64,000 nt of DNA from Hirsutella rhossiliensis (lineage: Eukaryota > Ascomycota > Sordariomycetes > Hypocreales > Ophiocordycipitaceae). The DNA lies in NCBI RefSeq assembly GCF_020360975.1, contig NW_025408673.1:1674001-1738000 (forward strand), in the 5' to 3' direction. Shown here piece by piece: positions 43,045 through 54,978 of the stretch (its first letter is position 1; every line of letters starts with the position of its first letter). The translations under genes and the position numbers were made by a program. Below the pieces are notes generated by a model. It did not search any database. It was not told the origin of the DNA and was given only the letters and a program-made list of their open reading frames with translations.

Positions 43045-43564
43045 TATCGAGAAGAAGGTCCGAACGAGTTAAGGTCCCTAGGTCTCTCTAAGTAATATAG
43101 CTTAAAACTAGGTAAGGAGGGAGGTCTATAGACTATTATTTCTTCTTCCTAGACCACTAAGGGGTCCGGAGGATCTCCTATTTAAACGGGGACCTTCTAA
43201 GGAGACCGGTATATCTCTTACTAGCTTAGGGACCTTAAATAACTAAACTATCGACTTAATAGCTTAGAAAGCTATTAATCGGGGAGATCGAGCTAAAAGT
43301 ACTAACGTAGATAACTTACGCGGCCTTTAGTAAGAGGCAAGAAGTGCCCTCTTCCTAATAGAATATATATTCTACCTAAACATAGGATATAAATATAGGG
43401 AAGGTATAGAGGGATATAAAGGGGGAGGGTTAGACGGATATAGGGCAACCGAATAGAGCAATTAATATACGGATTCTCGTATACTATCTAATTATATAAT
43501 ACTCGACTTTCGAAAAGTCCCTTTATTTACTTTTATACTTACTTTTACTCTCTCCTTCGCGAGA
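43045..43564 (+). repeat. Copia 5' LTR, 520 bp
   Basis: Direct repeat of 48,642-49,161. It is preceded by the target duplication AGATT and followed by the presumed primer-binding site. Confidence 0.9.
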
Positions 43565-43689
43565 GTTATAAGCCCGGGAGAAATAGACTTTGTTTCTATA
43601 ACTTCTAGTAGTAAAATTATAACCTTAAGAAAGAACCCCTCTTCCCTATACGCTTTATACTACCTCGGCTTATCTTCGCCCCCTTTTCG

Positions 43690-46600
43690 GCCTATCTATA
43701 GCTATTAATTATATCGAAGACCTCGGCTATAGCAACGACGAAGCGGACGATTCTAACGGAACCCTAGGACTAGGACCGTTAGGTTAAGGAGCTACGAGCA
43801 CGAGTAGATAAGCTTATCTATAAGCTTATCTTTTAAGATAGCTCTAAACCGATAGAGCTACCTAAGCGCCTAACTTTTAACGACTTTAGAGAAGGCGTTA
43901 GATAATTTATTAACCTAACTAGCGAGCAGCAAAGAGCTTACTCTACGGCACTTTATAAATATAAGGGCAGGCGTAAGGAATACCTTTACGAGACTAAGCT
44001 AATTACGGCAGCTAGGATAGCTATTATAGAGTCTATTAGCACTACTAAACTAACCTCCCTTCGAGAGGGGGATACGCTTAGATAGTAGATATAGAAGCTA
44101 AAAGCATTAACTGCTCCTTCTCGCGGCTTTATAACTAACCGAATTAGGAAGTAGTATTCTAGTTACCTTCGTGCTAGTATAAAGACTAACCTACTAGAAT
44201 AGCTATCTAAGTAGGAAGAGATTATAAAAGAAGCTAATCTTTACTTCCTAACTAAGGCGCTAATAGGCTAGTAGCTACGAGATATAGCTAGCGTTATCCG
44301 GCCTCTTAGCGACGGATACGCTACTATCTTCTATAAAGATAGCCGAAGAATCGATAAAGAAGCAGCTACCGTATAATATAGGGTCTATTAAGCTCTTCGA
44401 CTAGACTTTATAGGAAGCACGCCTACTTTAGTAGCAGAACTACTTTCCTCGACGTACTAGACCTTTTAGCTTATTGCTAGAAAAATCAGAGAAATTGCTA
44501 AGCAATAGCCGCAATAGTAGAAAGGAGCAATTAAGAGAGGTGCCGGCTTTCTAGCTAATAAGGAAGCTAATAAGAAAGACTATTCTATAGAAAGACTAAA
44601 AAAGAAAAGAAAGGGAAATAAACCCGACTCTAATAAAAACACTAATAAAACCACTAAAAATAATAATAAAAAACAATGCCCTATATATAGACGGTAAAGT
44701 TATATACTTTCTAACTACTAGGCTCTCTTTAAGGATAAACGCCCCTTATAGTATAATTTAAATCCTCGAATAGAAGAAAGGGTATAAAAGGCCCTTAAAA
44801 ATAACCTAGATTTAAGAAAGAAGGTAGAAAAAATCTATTATAAAAAGGAAGCCTAGCAACTACCGAAGAGACGGATAGTCGGAAGAATCGTCGGGCACGT
44901 AAACCCTGCCTTTATCTTTAAGGCTAGCTAGACGACCGCCTCTAACGACTACCCTCTTCGAAAGTCGACTCTACTAGACTTAGTAGCTTCTTTATATATT
45001 TGCAATAACCTATCGAAATTCTAGTCTTTTAGAAAAGTAAGAAACGAATACCTAGTTATAGGGGATTTAGAAGTCCGGATCGAAGGTTACGGTAGAGTTA
45101 ACGTTATAGTTACGGCTATAGATAGGTCGTTACGGTCTTTACGATTAAAGAACGTTGCCTATTATCCGAAATTTTTAGTAAGCCTAGTATCTTTTTAGGC
45201 TCTTCGAGACGAAGGAATCTACTAAGATACCTTTACGGAGCTTATACGGCTGGTCTACCGAGATAAGAGACTAATCTATATTTTATTTCGGAAATATCGC
45301 TAGTTTGTTCTCGATTTCTAGCCTATTTAGAAGGAGGATATTAAAGAAGTAGCTTTTTAAGCCTCTAAGCTAAGAAGAAGAGGCTCCTAGGACCTAAGAC
45401 CGATAGTATTAGCAGAAGCTAGCCTTTAGTATACTAGACTAGGTTACCTAGGACCCCTAGCTCTTTATAAGCTAGGATTACGAAAAGGAGTATATATTCG
45501 AGGCCTAAAAACCTACGAATGCTAGCACTATACTTAAGGGAGGGTAATACGATAGGTTTCTCGAAGAGCCCCTATTCGAGACGAACGTTAAGAGCCCTAC
45601 TAAGAGATTTAGATCGACTAGACCGAGCTTACCCCTAATTTCGAGGGCTATGTCCGTGTAATGTTTATTATAGACGTATATTTAGGCATAGTTTTCCCCT
45701 ATTTCCTTAAGACCTATTATTTAAAACACTACCTAGCCGTACTTTAAGATTTCGTTAGCTAGATAAAGCTTTATTTTAACTATACGGTAAAGATTATACG
45801 GTCTAACGGAGAGCTATTTACTAATAAGATTAAGAAGTAGCTACGAAAGAAGGGAATTTTAGCAGAAAAATCAGCCTCGAATATATAAGCCTAGAATAGA
45901 GGGGTAGAACGGTCCGGTAGAATTATTATTAAAAGGGCTCGTAAGATAAGGTTCGTAGTAGGCCTTCCTTACGACCTTTAGAAAGAGACCGTAGAAGTAT
46001 CCTATTATCTACGGAATCGAACCCCTCGAGCCCCTAGGACTACGAACTTAACTCCGAATTTATTAGAAGACTAGAAAACTCCTCTTAAGCTCTTTACGAA
46101 GAAGGATTAACCTTAACAGTATGCCTAGCTTAAGGCCTACGGCTATAGGGCCTACGCTATAACTTCTAACGTATGGCTAGGCAAAAAGAAGAGGCAGAAG
46201 CTTAATCTACGTTTATATATAGGATACCTAGTCGGATATAATTTAACTAATATCTTCCGGATCTAGATTCCTTAGCGGAAGAAGGTTATTTTAATAAGGG
46301 ATATTATTTTTAACGAATTTACCTATTTTAATAGTAAATTCGAGCAGCCGCCGCTGCTTCCTAGCATTAATAACCTTATTTAACGCGTTAAGATACCCGA
46401 GGACTAGAAAATCAACTAGGAAATCCTAGACGAAGAATCGGAGCTTAAGAGCGTATTCGACGAAGACTTAAATAAGGAAGAAAAGGAATATACCGACCTA
46501 GAAGAAGAAGAAGACTATAAGAGGGTTAGGGAGCTTAAAGAAACTTCTCTTATAATACCTCTACTAATAAAAGAAGATCCTAAGGCAGGCTTCTTAGTCT

Positions 46601-48540
46601 CTCTTCCGGTTACTACCCCTAAGGGGGTAGGGCGGTTTAATAACTCCTAGAAAGCTTCCTTTTTATTATTCGACGAGTTAAAAAGACCTCTTTCTACGAC
46701 TTCTACCTAGGAGTTATCTAATTAAATAATAGGGGTAGACCTAGAACTTAAACTACTGCCGATTTTAGACCGATTTAATAACTTTTATCCTACTCCTATA
46801 GAGGACGGGGTATATAAAGCCTTTACTACTAGACGACTATTTAAGCTAAAACTAAGGACTAAGGTATATAAGAAAGACCTACTAGACCTACTAGAAAACA
46901 ATAAGCAGCTAGAAAAGCACCCTTTAAAAGAGGAATTTATTTAAGCTTAAAAAGACTACTTAGCCTCTTACGAGGAGATAGGGTCCTTTATCGAAGTTCC
47001 TTAGAAGAAAGCTACGGGCAAGTAAATTCTATACTATAAATAGGTCTTTACCTATAAGACGAATAAGCACGGGTTCCTTCTAAAGTATAAAGCCCGGCTT
47101 ATAGTCTACGGTAACTAGTAGGAAAGGGGGGATCTACTAACTCGAGCAACGACCCTAGTAAGGATATCTTTCCGGGCACTTATAGCTATTATAGTAGAAT
47201 TCGACCTCGAACTTAAATAAATAAATATAGTAAACGCCTTCGTTAACTATCTACTTAAGGAGGAGGTAGTCTTTATAAGGATGCCCCCCGGATTTAGTAA
47301 ACTAGGTAGAATTCTTTTGCTCTAGAAAGCTTTATATAGTCTACGACGATCCCTTTTACTTTAGCAACGGCACCTTACCCGATCCCTAGAGGAATTAGGA
47401 TTCGAAAAGGTCCTATAAGAACTATATATAATAAAAAAGGGAGTAGTTATCGTCTTCTTTTACGTCGACGATATTATCTAGGCCTATAAGAAAGAAGACT
47501 AAGGAATAGCTAAGGAGGCTATACGAGGACTATAAAAACGATATAAGATAATATTACTTAGGGAGCCCCGCTAGTTTTAAGGCATATATATCCTTTAGGA
47601 CCGGACTAAGAAGATAATTTAGCTAATATAAGATGCCTATATCGAGAAAATAGCCTATAAGCTATTAGGACCGGACCGACTTTCCTTAAAGCTTCTAGAT
47701 ACGCTAATAATAATAGAAGAGCTACTCCCTTCGACTAGCTAAGCGAGCGAATAAGATATTTATAGATACCTATAAAAGGTAGGATCTATCCTCTTCGCAG
47801 CTATTTTAACGAGACCAGACATTGCCTTTACGGTCTCCCGGCTAGCTAGGCATAACTAGAACCCCGACGAATTATACTAGAAGGTAGTAGACCGGGTTAT
47901 TCTTTACCTCTATAATACCCGTTCCTTTAGAATTCGCCTAGGAGGATTAACCGATAAGAGAGCCGATATCTTTATTTGCTCTAGTAATTCTTCCTTTACC
48001 GATAATTCCCTTAATAGAAAGAGCTTATAGGGTTATATTATAACCCTATTTAGTAGACCTATTATATAGAGAGCGTCGAAATAAGTAGTAGTTACTACTT
48101 TTAGCACCGAAGCCGAATTACTAGCTATTTTAGAGGTAGTAAAAGAAGCTATTTTTCTTAGCCGGATACTTAGGGCCCTTTACCTATAGATTCCGGACCC
48201 TTTATAGCTAGAATATAATAATAGTTAGACGATAAGACTACTTATAGAAACGATTACGAAGCTATTAACGAGACTACGATATATTAATATCTATTAGTAT
48301 TAGTTACGCTAAGAGATATAAGAAGGAAGAATTTAAGTCCGTTAGGTTCTAACGGCATAGATAAAAGTAAACGGCCTAATAAAGGCACTCCCTTATTAAA
48401 GATTGCAGCAATTTTAGCAGCTTATCGGAATATCTAACTTAAAGGACCGGCTTTAGCTTAAGACCTAGATAGAAGACTTATAAGACCGGATTCTAGTAGG
48501 ATAGCTAAGAGAGAGGCCCTTAACTATATAGGAATATTAA
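43690..48540 (+). pseudogene. Copia gag-pol relic
   Basis: The plus-strand frame is largely colinear when TAG/TAA are read as damaged Gln/Trp. A Lys-rich gag with a C-terminal knuckle region lies at about 44,680-44,730. A GAG-pre-integrase HHCC-like region lies near 45,430-45,530. The integrase core lies at about 45,640-46,080, and the reverse transcriptase around 47,040-47,560 with YVDDII at about 47,460. RNase H follows to about 48,400. No ATG or intact frame remains, so it cannot be autonomous. Confidence 0.85.
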
Positions 48541-48641
48541 GGGAGGTCTCCTAGCTACGACTATATAGTAACCTTATTAAGGACCTATAACCCTTTAGCT
48601 ATAGCTTTAACCTATTAGGACGGCTTATAGCTAAGGGGGTA

Positions 48642-49161
48642 TATCGAGAAGAAGGTCTAAACGAGTTAAGGTCCCTAGGTCTCTCTAGGTAATATAGCTT
48701 AAAACTAGGTAAGGAGGGAGGTCTATAGACTATTATTTCTTCTTCCTAGACTACTAAGGGGTCCGGAGGATCTCCTATTTAAACGGGGACCTTCTAAGGA
48801 GACCGGTATATCTCTTACTAGCTTAGGGACCTTAAGTAACTAAACTATCGACCTAATAGCTTAGAAAGCTATTAATTAGGGAGATTAAGCTAAAAGTGCT
48901 AACGTAAATAACTTACGTAGCCTTTAGTAAGAGGTAAGAAGTGCCCTCTTCTTAATAGAATATATATTCTACCTAAACACGGGATATAAATATAGGGAAG
49001 GTATAGAGGGATATAAATAAGGAGGGTTAGACGGATATAGGGTAACCGAATAAAGCAATTAATACACGGATTCTTATATACTATCTAATTATATAATACT
49101 TAACTTTCGAAAAGTCCCTTTATCTACTTTTATGCCTACTTTTACTCTCTCCTTTGCGAGA
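48642..49161 (+). repeat. Copia 3' LTR, 520 bp
   Basis: Same length and order as the 5' LTR, followed by AGATT. It shows slightly stronger C-to-T conversion at several CpG and CpA sites. Confidence 0.9.
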
Positions 49162-49166
49162 AGATT

Positions 49167-50045
49167 ATCGTAGCCCTTACTAAGGTACCGCCTAAAATCC
49201 TAAGCCGCGAACTAAAGGATATAGTAAAGGCGGTAAATATAGCCTTAAAAGCTATAAGCGCTATAGCGGTAAGGCGCTTTTAAAGTAAAGATATCGCGGT
49301 TATATTTAATACTATAATAAGAGCTTATTAAAAGGACTAAGGCTAGGTTAAAGCTATATTTAAACTAAAGGCTATAATTACCTACTATATATATATAATA
49401 GTCGCTAAGAATATCCCCTTAAGGGTAGTAATAGTAAATAAAGAGCGATTACTTTATAAGATTATAAAAGTAAATAAAGTTAAGGTCCTTTAAGCTTAAG
49501 CGCTATACCCTTAATCTAAGATATTAATAGTAATAACTATACTTATTAAGGTTAGTAGCTTAAAGAAGGCTAATAGGCTTTATAACCTAAGCTTAGTCCT
49601 TAAAGTATAAATCTTTTAATATAAACCTTATAATAAGTTAGTTTAACTATAGAGGTACTATAATTACTATAAGTATAGCTATATTACTAAGCGGTATATA
49701 TTAATATAACTTTATAGCTAATATAAGAGTTTAGTATATAATAAAGGTAAGGATAAATATAAAGCTAAGAAGGGCGAAATCCTATATAACTATATTTTAT
49801 ATTAAGGAGACTATTTATTATAGACCTAAACTTACTTTATAGTAAATAAAGCCTAGGAAAAGTAAGGGAAAACTACTTATAATAACCTTAATAGTTTATA
49901 AATACTTAGACTTACGCTAAGTAATAGGTACTACTTACTATTAAAACCTAGGGTGTTTTTAAATTAACCGCGGTCTAAAAGTAAGGACTAGGTAAACTAT
50001 ACTAAGATAAGAGGTTAAGCTTAAGATACCTACTAGCTAGTAGGG
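49167..50045 (+). pseudogene. LINE ORF1 relic (nucleic-acid-binding protein), part 2
   Basis: Continues the frame interrupted at 43,044. The basic, Lys/Val-rich sequence leads to a cysteine/histidine knuckle region now mostly converted to Tyr by RIP (around 49,620-49,720), as expected for a Tad-type ORF1. Many in-frame TAG and TAA codons replace ancestral Gln and Trp. Confidence 0.45.
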
Positions 50046-50119
50046 CTAGGGAGGCTAAACTAAGTATAAACGATATTTATAAGTATAGTAAATAAAAAAG
50101 CGCTAAGAGATAAAGCGCT

Positions 50120-51300
50120 TTTCTTTTTATATAAACGACCCTTTTTACCTTAACCCTACTTATATATAACTAAAAGTATTATTCTAGAATATATAAAAGA
50201 GATATAAGCTAGCTTAGTTAGCGCTTTACTATTAAGCTAGCTTTAACTTAATAATACTATAGGAAGTAAAAGCTATACTAAGAAGTAAGGCCCTACCCTT
50301 TAAAGCGGCGCCTTATAGCTTAGTTTATAGTAAGGGGAGGTACGCGCTATATATATATAAAAGGCTTAAGCTAGGGACTTAGTTACCTTATTTTAAACTA
50401 AACTAAAGCGAGGTAATTTTTAAGGATAGTATTAAACTATAAATAATTTACTTACTACTAAGGGCCGCGAGGGCTAGAGCGTTATAAGACCTAAGTATAA
50501 TTAAACTAAAGTACCTTATAGTAATAGTAAAGGACTTTAATATCTATTAATTACTTTAAGATAGTTATAATAAAACTTTAGATAGTATAATATAACTTAT
50601 ATAAAAAGTAATAAGACTATAACTTAAACTTACTACTTTAAGAAGGGAATATATAAGATTTTTCTATAGCTAAAGGGATAGTACTATTAACCTAGCTTAA
50701 GTAACCTTAAAGACTAAGATATAATATACTAGACCTAACCTAAACTTAACTAAGTTAAACTATATCTCTTAAACTATTATAATATAAGTTAATACTTAAG
50801 ACTAAGCGCTTAAACTAGCTTTAAGGTAAAAAGAAGTAAAAGTAAAGCTAGTTAAAGCTAAGACTATATCCTAGCTAGGACTATACTAGCTAATACTTTA
50901 GACGCCTAAGGATATTAACTAGGACCTAGATTATATCTTTACTACTTTAGCGTAGATCGCGATAGCTATAGTTCTATATTAAGGGCGAGTATTACTTAAG
51001 GGCAATATATAGTTTACCTTAAAAGTAAGAAGGGCGATAAGGAAGGCTAAGAAGGTAAGGAGGAAGTATAAGTAAGAAAGGAGTAAGGTAAACTAAAAAG
51101 ACTTATATAAAGTATTTATAGCTTAAAAGTAAACTATTTATAAGGTAAGGAGGGCTTATTAGCGCGAGTTCTTAAAGGAATTTAGCGCTAATAATACTAA
51201 GCTTTAAAATATAAAAAGGTAGGCTAGACTTTATAGTAAGCTACTACTAAAGCTAACCTATATCCTACTATTAGTTAAGGAGGGTATTATATACTAGTCC
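50120..51300 (+). pseudogene. LINE ORF2 endonuclease-domain relic
   Basis: The degraded translation shows the apurinic-type endonuclease order: an early QNIQKRYKLAQLAL helix, LILQEVKA (metal-binding Glu region), YSLVYSKGR, VIVKDFN (ancestral GDFN) and then a basic linker. This is the EEP nuclease of Tad1/I-type LINEs. The reverse transcriptase that should follow is not recognisable beyond about 51,300. Frame is interrupted by TAG and TAA. Confidence 0.55.
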
Positions 51301-51373
51301 CTTAGTATAGGGCTAGTACGTTAACTTTACTATTTACTTAGATCCGGTATAGGTCTAATAGGTAATTAAACGG

Positions 51374-51460
51374 ACTAGCTACTATATATAATTAAACGTA
51401 TTATATAAACTAGCTACTATATATTATTACGCGCGTTAAATATAGACTAGCTACTAGTCT
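51374..51460. repeat. Three copies of a roughly 36-bp unit starting ACTAGCTACTATAT
   Basis: ACTAGCTACTA recurs at 51,374, 51,409 and 51,446 with similar AT-rich spacers. Confidence 0.7.
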
Positions 51461-52155
51461 TATAAGTTAAAGTAAGAGTAGTAATAACTATCTATATTCT
51501 TCTTTACCCGCTTAAGATTTAGTAGGTTCTTTATCCTTTATATATACTATAATAAGCGTAAGACCTTACTTAGGGCTTTAACTAAGTAATATCTTAACCT
51601 TATAATCGTATAATAGTAGTACGGTATATTAGCGGTATTTCCTAGTATTTTCCCTAAGTAAGCATAGGTATTTCTTTATAATTTCCCTACTATATTCTTA
51701 TAGTAACTTCTTAGGGAAATATTAATATAGTTCTTAAAGAACTATTATTACTTAGGAAATTATAGTATATTCCCTATATAATATATCCCTAAGGGAAATC
51801 TCTATAAAATATCTATATAATCCGCTTAGTTATTATATCTAGGATTTCTAAGTAATTTCTTAGAGTTTACCTAGTAGCTTCTAGGTTCCTTCTTTTATAG
51901 GGAGCCTTAAGGAGTTAAAGGTAACTTCCTTAAGGGAAGTAGATATCGTTCTAGGTACCTAGATTATCGACTATAGGGTGTCCTATAATAAATACCTAGG
52001 GTAAAAGAATTAACTAATGTTTTTATCGGTTTCCCGCGGTATTTAAGCGGGATTCGCGCTAATAAAGGATCGTAGTAAAGTTATATAGATTTCTAAGGTT
52101 AATATAGGGAATAACTTATCTCTTATCTAAAACGTAACCTAGTATAATTAATACT

Positions 52156-52360
52156 AAGGGCGCGAGGCAGCTAAGCTAGGAGTAAAATACTACTAAGACT
52201 AAGGGCGCTAGGTAGCTAAACCGGAGTAATAAATAAGTAAGGCTAGGGGCATAGTATAGCTAAGCTAGGAAAAACTAATTATAACTAGAGGCGCTCTATA
52301 GTTAAGCTAGTAATAAAATAAATAAGGCTAGGGATACTATAAGGCTAACCTAGTAACTAA
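52156..52360. repeat. Five diverged copies of a roughly 44-bp unit
   Basis: Units of the form AAGGGCGC-x-AG-x-TAGCTAAGCTAGGAGTAA-x-TAAGACT repeat head to tail with about 44-bp spacing. They keep CpG but not CpA. Confidence 0.7.
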
Positions 52361-52370
52361 CTATCTTATA

Positions 52371-53276
52371 CCGTAGGGGTAAGGGTAGGGCGGGGGATCT
52401 CTTCCTTAGCTTCCTCCTCTATTAGTTCCTTAGGGCCTACTAGCACGTTAGCCGGGGCATCCTATATATTAGAGGCTCTATAAATAGGCACGCTATAGGC
52501 GTTATTTAAGGCCGGTTCTACTAGGAGTATTATAGCTAGTCTATTATAAGAGGCTAGAATTTAATTATAGAGTACTACTACTAGTACCTATATAGTTAGG
52601 CCTAGGTTCTAGAATCCGCTTAGGTATACGTTAGTAAACTTCTAGTTTAATAAGTTAAAATAGGCTATTACGTTAGCCGTATAAGGGCGGGCCGCGGCTA
52701 GCGTACGTAGGGGGCTAACGTAGGCGGCTCTTTAGTATACTATAGCGAGCTTAGGTAAGTTATCTAGGAGGTAGGCGGCGAAAGCGAACTAATAGAAAAA
52801 GCTAGCGGGCACTCTAGCGAGGGCGGCGTACTAGCTAAGCGAGAGGTCGGAGTCGGCCTCCTTATAGATAGTAGCGAATAAATTTACTTAGATTACGGCC
52901 GCGTTTAAGGCTTTATAGACTAGCGCTTTTAACCTAAAGTAGATAATACTTATATAGCTATCTATATCGCTTAGGTTATTATAGTATACTATAAAATATA
53001 TAATAGGGAATAGTCTAGGCTTTCTATAGCTTAGAACCTAAAAAGGGTTAAGCTTTTATTAAACTAGTATCGGGGCTTATTCCTTAGCGAATAGGTTAGC
53101 TTACTTAGAGAGAGTAAAGGGCGGGGCTATAGCGGCGGTAAGTAAGCGTCTAGTAAATAGGTTCCTTAATAGCTTATTAAATATAAGGTCTACTATACTA
53201 AATCCTTTAGTCTTAGCTAGGGTATACTTAAGGGTCTCTTTAAACTTATAAGTTCTTAGTATACTAAAGGCCTTAT
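52371..53276 (-). pseudogene. Unclassified RIP-degraded ORF relic, part 1 (host of the gypsy insertion)
   Basis: The minus strand reads as a long frame with only TAG/TAA at positions expected for Gln/Trp, rich in Leu, Ala and Tyr. It is interrupted at 53,276 by the gypsy element and resumes at 63,775 in the same frame. I cannot match it to a retroelement protein; a gag/capsid or DNA-transposon protein are both possible. Confidence 0.4.
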
Positions 53277-53751
53277 TATAACGACCGGTGTTATTTCTAA
53301 GAGATAAACCTATTAAGGGGTTTATATTAATAGATATAATAGGGCGTAGTCTAAGTAATAATAAGTATATTATATTAGTAATAAGTTAGAGGTTATAAAC
53401 TATAGACTATAACTAGGTAATTAAAATTAAAGATAGAATCGTAATAAAGATCTATAATATATTAAAAGCTTAAGAGCTATTTATCTAAGGGAGTAAAAGT
53501 AGGTAGCTATATATACCTATAGAGACTATTCTTAGATTATAGTCCTAGCTATAATCCCCTTCGTAGCTTACTATAGCTTACTTATAAGCTATGCTCTTAA
53601 GTAGTAATCTATCTATATAAGGCTTACTTAGCTTATATATACTCTAGGTAAGCTAAGCCTAAGTAACTTCTTATCCTAACTATTATTCCGAGCTACCTTA
53701 TTATATAAATATAGCTAGTTTTCCTATAGCCCGCTAACTATAGTTATAATA
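53277..53751 (-). repeat. Gypsy 3' LTR (minus-strand orientation), 475 bp
   Basis: Direct repeat of 63,300-63,774, differing mostly by C/T and G/A transitions. Confidence 0.9.
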
Positions 53752-53879
53752 TAATATCTCCCTTCCTTTTAGTCTTATCTATAAGACCTACTACTACCTT
53801 AGCCGCCGTATATAAATATACCCTTATCGCGCGTATATATATTCCCCGTTTCGTCCTTTTTATCCCTTAGGATATACTA

Positions 53880-54560
53880 TTAATAGTATATCTAGTTGCG
53901 TATTAAAGGATCGTTCTTATAAGACCCTTAAGCGTATTTATTTAGCTAAGTCTATTAATCGTCTTAGTTTTAACGTTATACTATATTCTTTTTATTCGTC
54001 GCGCGGCTTCTACTATAAAATACTAAAGAAATCTTCTAAGTATACCGAATATATATAGCGGGGTCGTTCTTACGATACATTAAGTATAGCGATTAGCTCT
54101 TATAGGTAACTTCGTTATCTTACCTATTATTTATAGCTAATATATTTCTTAGTATCCTAAATAAATATAAAGTCCGATCGATTAAATAAAGAAGAAGAAA
54201 TTACTAAGGAGCGAATATTAAAAGCTTAAGCCGACCTAAATAAAGCCTTAGCTCGTTTAGCGCGGCTTTACCGTTAAAAGCGCTAGCTAAAGATAAAGGG
54301 TACCGAGATAGTCTATTAAGGCCTTTATTCCTTAAATAGCCTTAATAAGGCTAAGCGCTAAGAATCTAAAGCGGTAGTCGATATTTAGTCTATAGGTAGA
54401 TTTAATATAATTAATTAAAATACTATTAGTTTATTAAGCGATTTTATAATACCTAGGGTAGATTTTACTAGTAGAACTATTAAAGTAGAGAACTATAGTA
54501 GGTTAAGTACTTAAGTAGTTCCTAAGTATTTTCCTTTAGTCTATATCCCTTTTACTTAAT
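53880..54560 (+). pseudogene. Antisense accessory ORF relic inside the gypsy element
   Basis: On the strand opposite to pol, between the integrase end and the 3' LTR. The degraded frame has a damaged Cys-rich N-terminal part, then a charged coiled-coil with ADLNKALARLARLYR and a further basic stretch, then an acidic segment with DFIIPRVDF. This resembles small Cys-rich plus coiled-coil proteins that recur in repeats of filamentous fungi. Function unknown. RIP stops prevent expression. Confidence 0.5.
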
Positions 54561-54639
54561 AAGGTATTCTTATTACTAACCTTATTTTCTTATATTTAGT
54601 ATTTATTCTACTTTATATTCTTAATCGTTATTAACTTTA

Positions 54640-54978
54640 ATTTTTTCCTATAGTTTAGCGTTTTATAGCGCTAGTTTTAATAAAGAGATATAAAATATTA
54701 AGTATATCCGTATTATTATTAGTAGCGAAAGTTTATAGTTAACTTTTAAAATAGTTTTCTTAACTTTAAACGGTCTAAGTTTCTTAAAATCTAATTTATT
54801 ACTTAGTTATTTTATTTTAATATTTCGTTATATAAGGTAGACTATATCTCCCTTTTAAAAGATTAGTCCCTATAATCTTTTCCGATTATAGTAAGTAGAT
54901 ATTTATTCTCTAACGAATTAAAGTTCTTATTATATTTCTTTATATAATTTTTATAGCTAATTTACTTATAGTATCGCT
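54640..54978 (-). pseudogene. Gypsy integrase C-terminal relic
   Basis: This is the continuation of the integrase after the insertion. The degraded frame shows the typical gypsy C-terminal pattern: STYYNRKRL, then KGDIVYLI, then NKLDFKKLRPFKV, then a Leu-rich end. The first residues repeat the last residues before the insertion (the duplicated target site). Confidence 0.8.

Larger units (their letters stand above)
43045..49161 (+). mobile_element. Ty1/copia LTR retrotransposon, RIP-degraded, 6,117 bp
   Basis: Two direct LTRs of exactly 520 bp bound the element, and the 5-bp target duplication AGATT flanks it at 43,040-43,044 and 49,162-49,166. LTRs begin TATCGAGAAG (ancestral TG changed to TA). 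A purine tract (AAGGGGG) precedes the right LTR at about 48,632-48,639. The internal order gag, protease, integrase, reverse transcriptase, RNase H defines Ty1/copia. LTR copies differ almost only by C/T and G/A changes, for example GGTCCGAACG against GGTCTAAACG. It is inserted in the LINE ORF1. Confidence 0.92.
42600..51330 (+). mobile_element. RIP-degraded LINE (Tad1-like), split by a copia element
   Basis: The two flanks of the copia insertion read as one interrupted LINE: 42,600-43,044 continues at 49,162. The left part holds a plus-strand ORF1 relic from about 42,780. After the interruption ORF1 continues to a zinc-knuckle-like region at about 49,620-49,720, and an endonuclease/exonuclease/phosphatase ORF follows from about 50,120 to 51,300. 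Stops are mainly TAG or TAA where CAG, CAA or TGG would be expected. A reverse transcriptase is not seen downstream, so the 3' half is missing or lies outside what can be read. The outer limits given are approximate. Confidence 0.6.
51331..52370. other. AT-rich RIP region with two tandem-repeat blocks
   Basis: No coding relic is recognised. It holds a roughly 36-bp repeat at 51,374-51,460 and a roughly 44-bp repeat at 52,156-52,360, listed separately. Confidence 0.5.
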
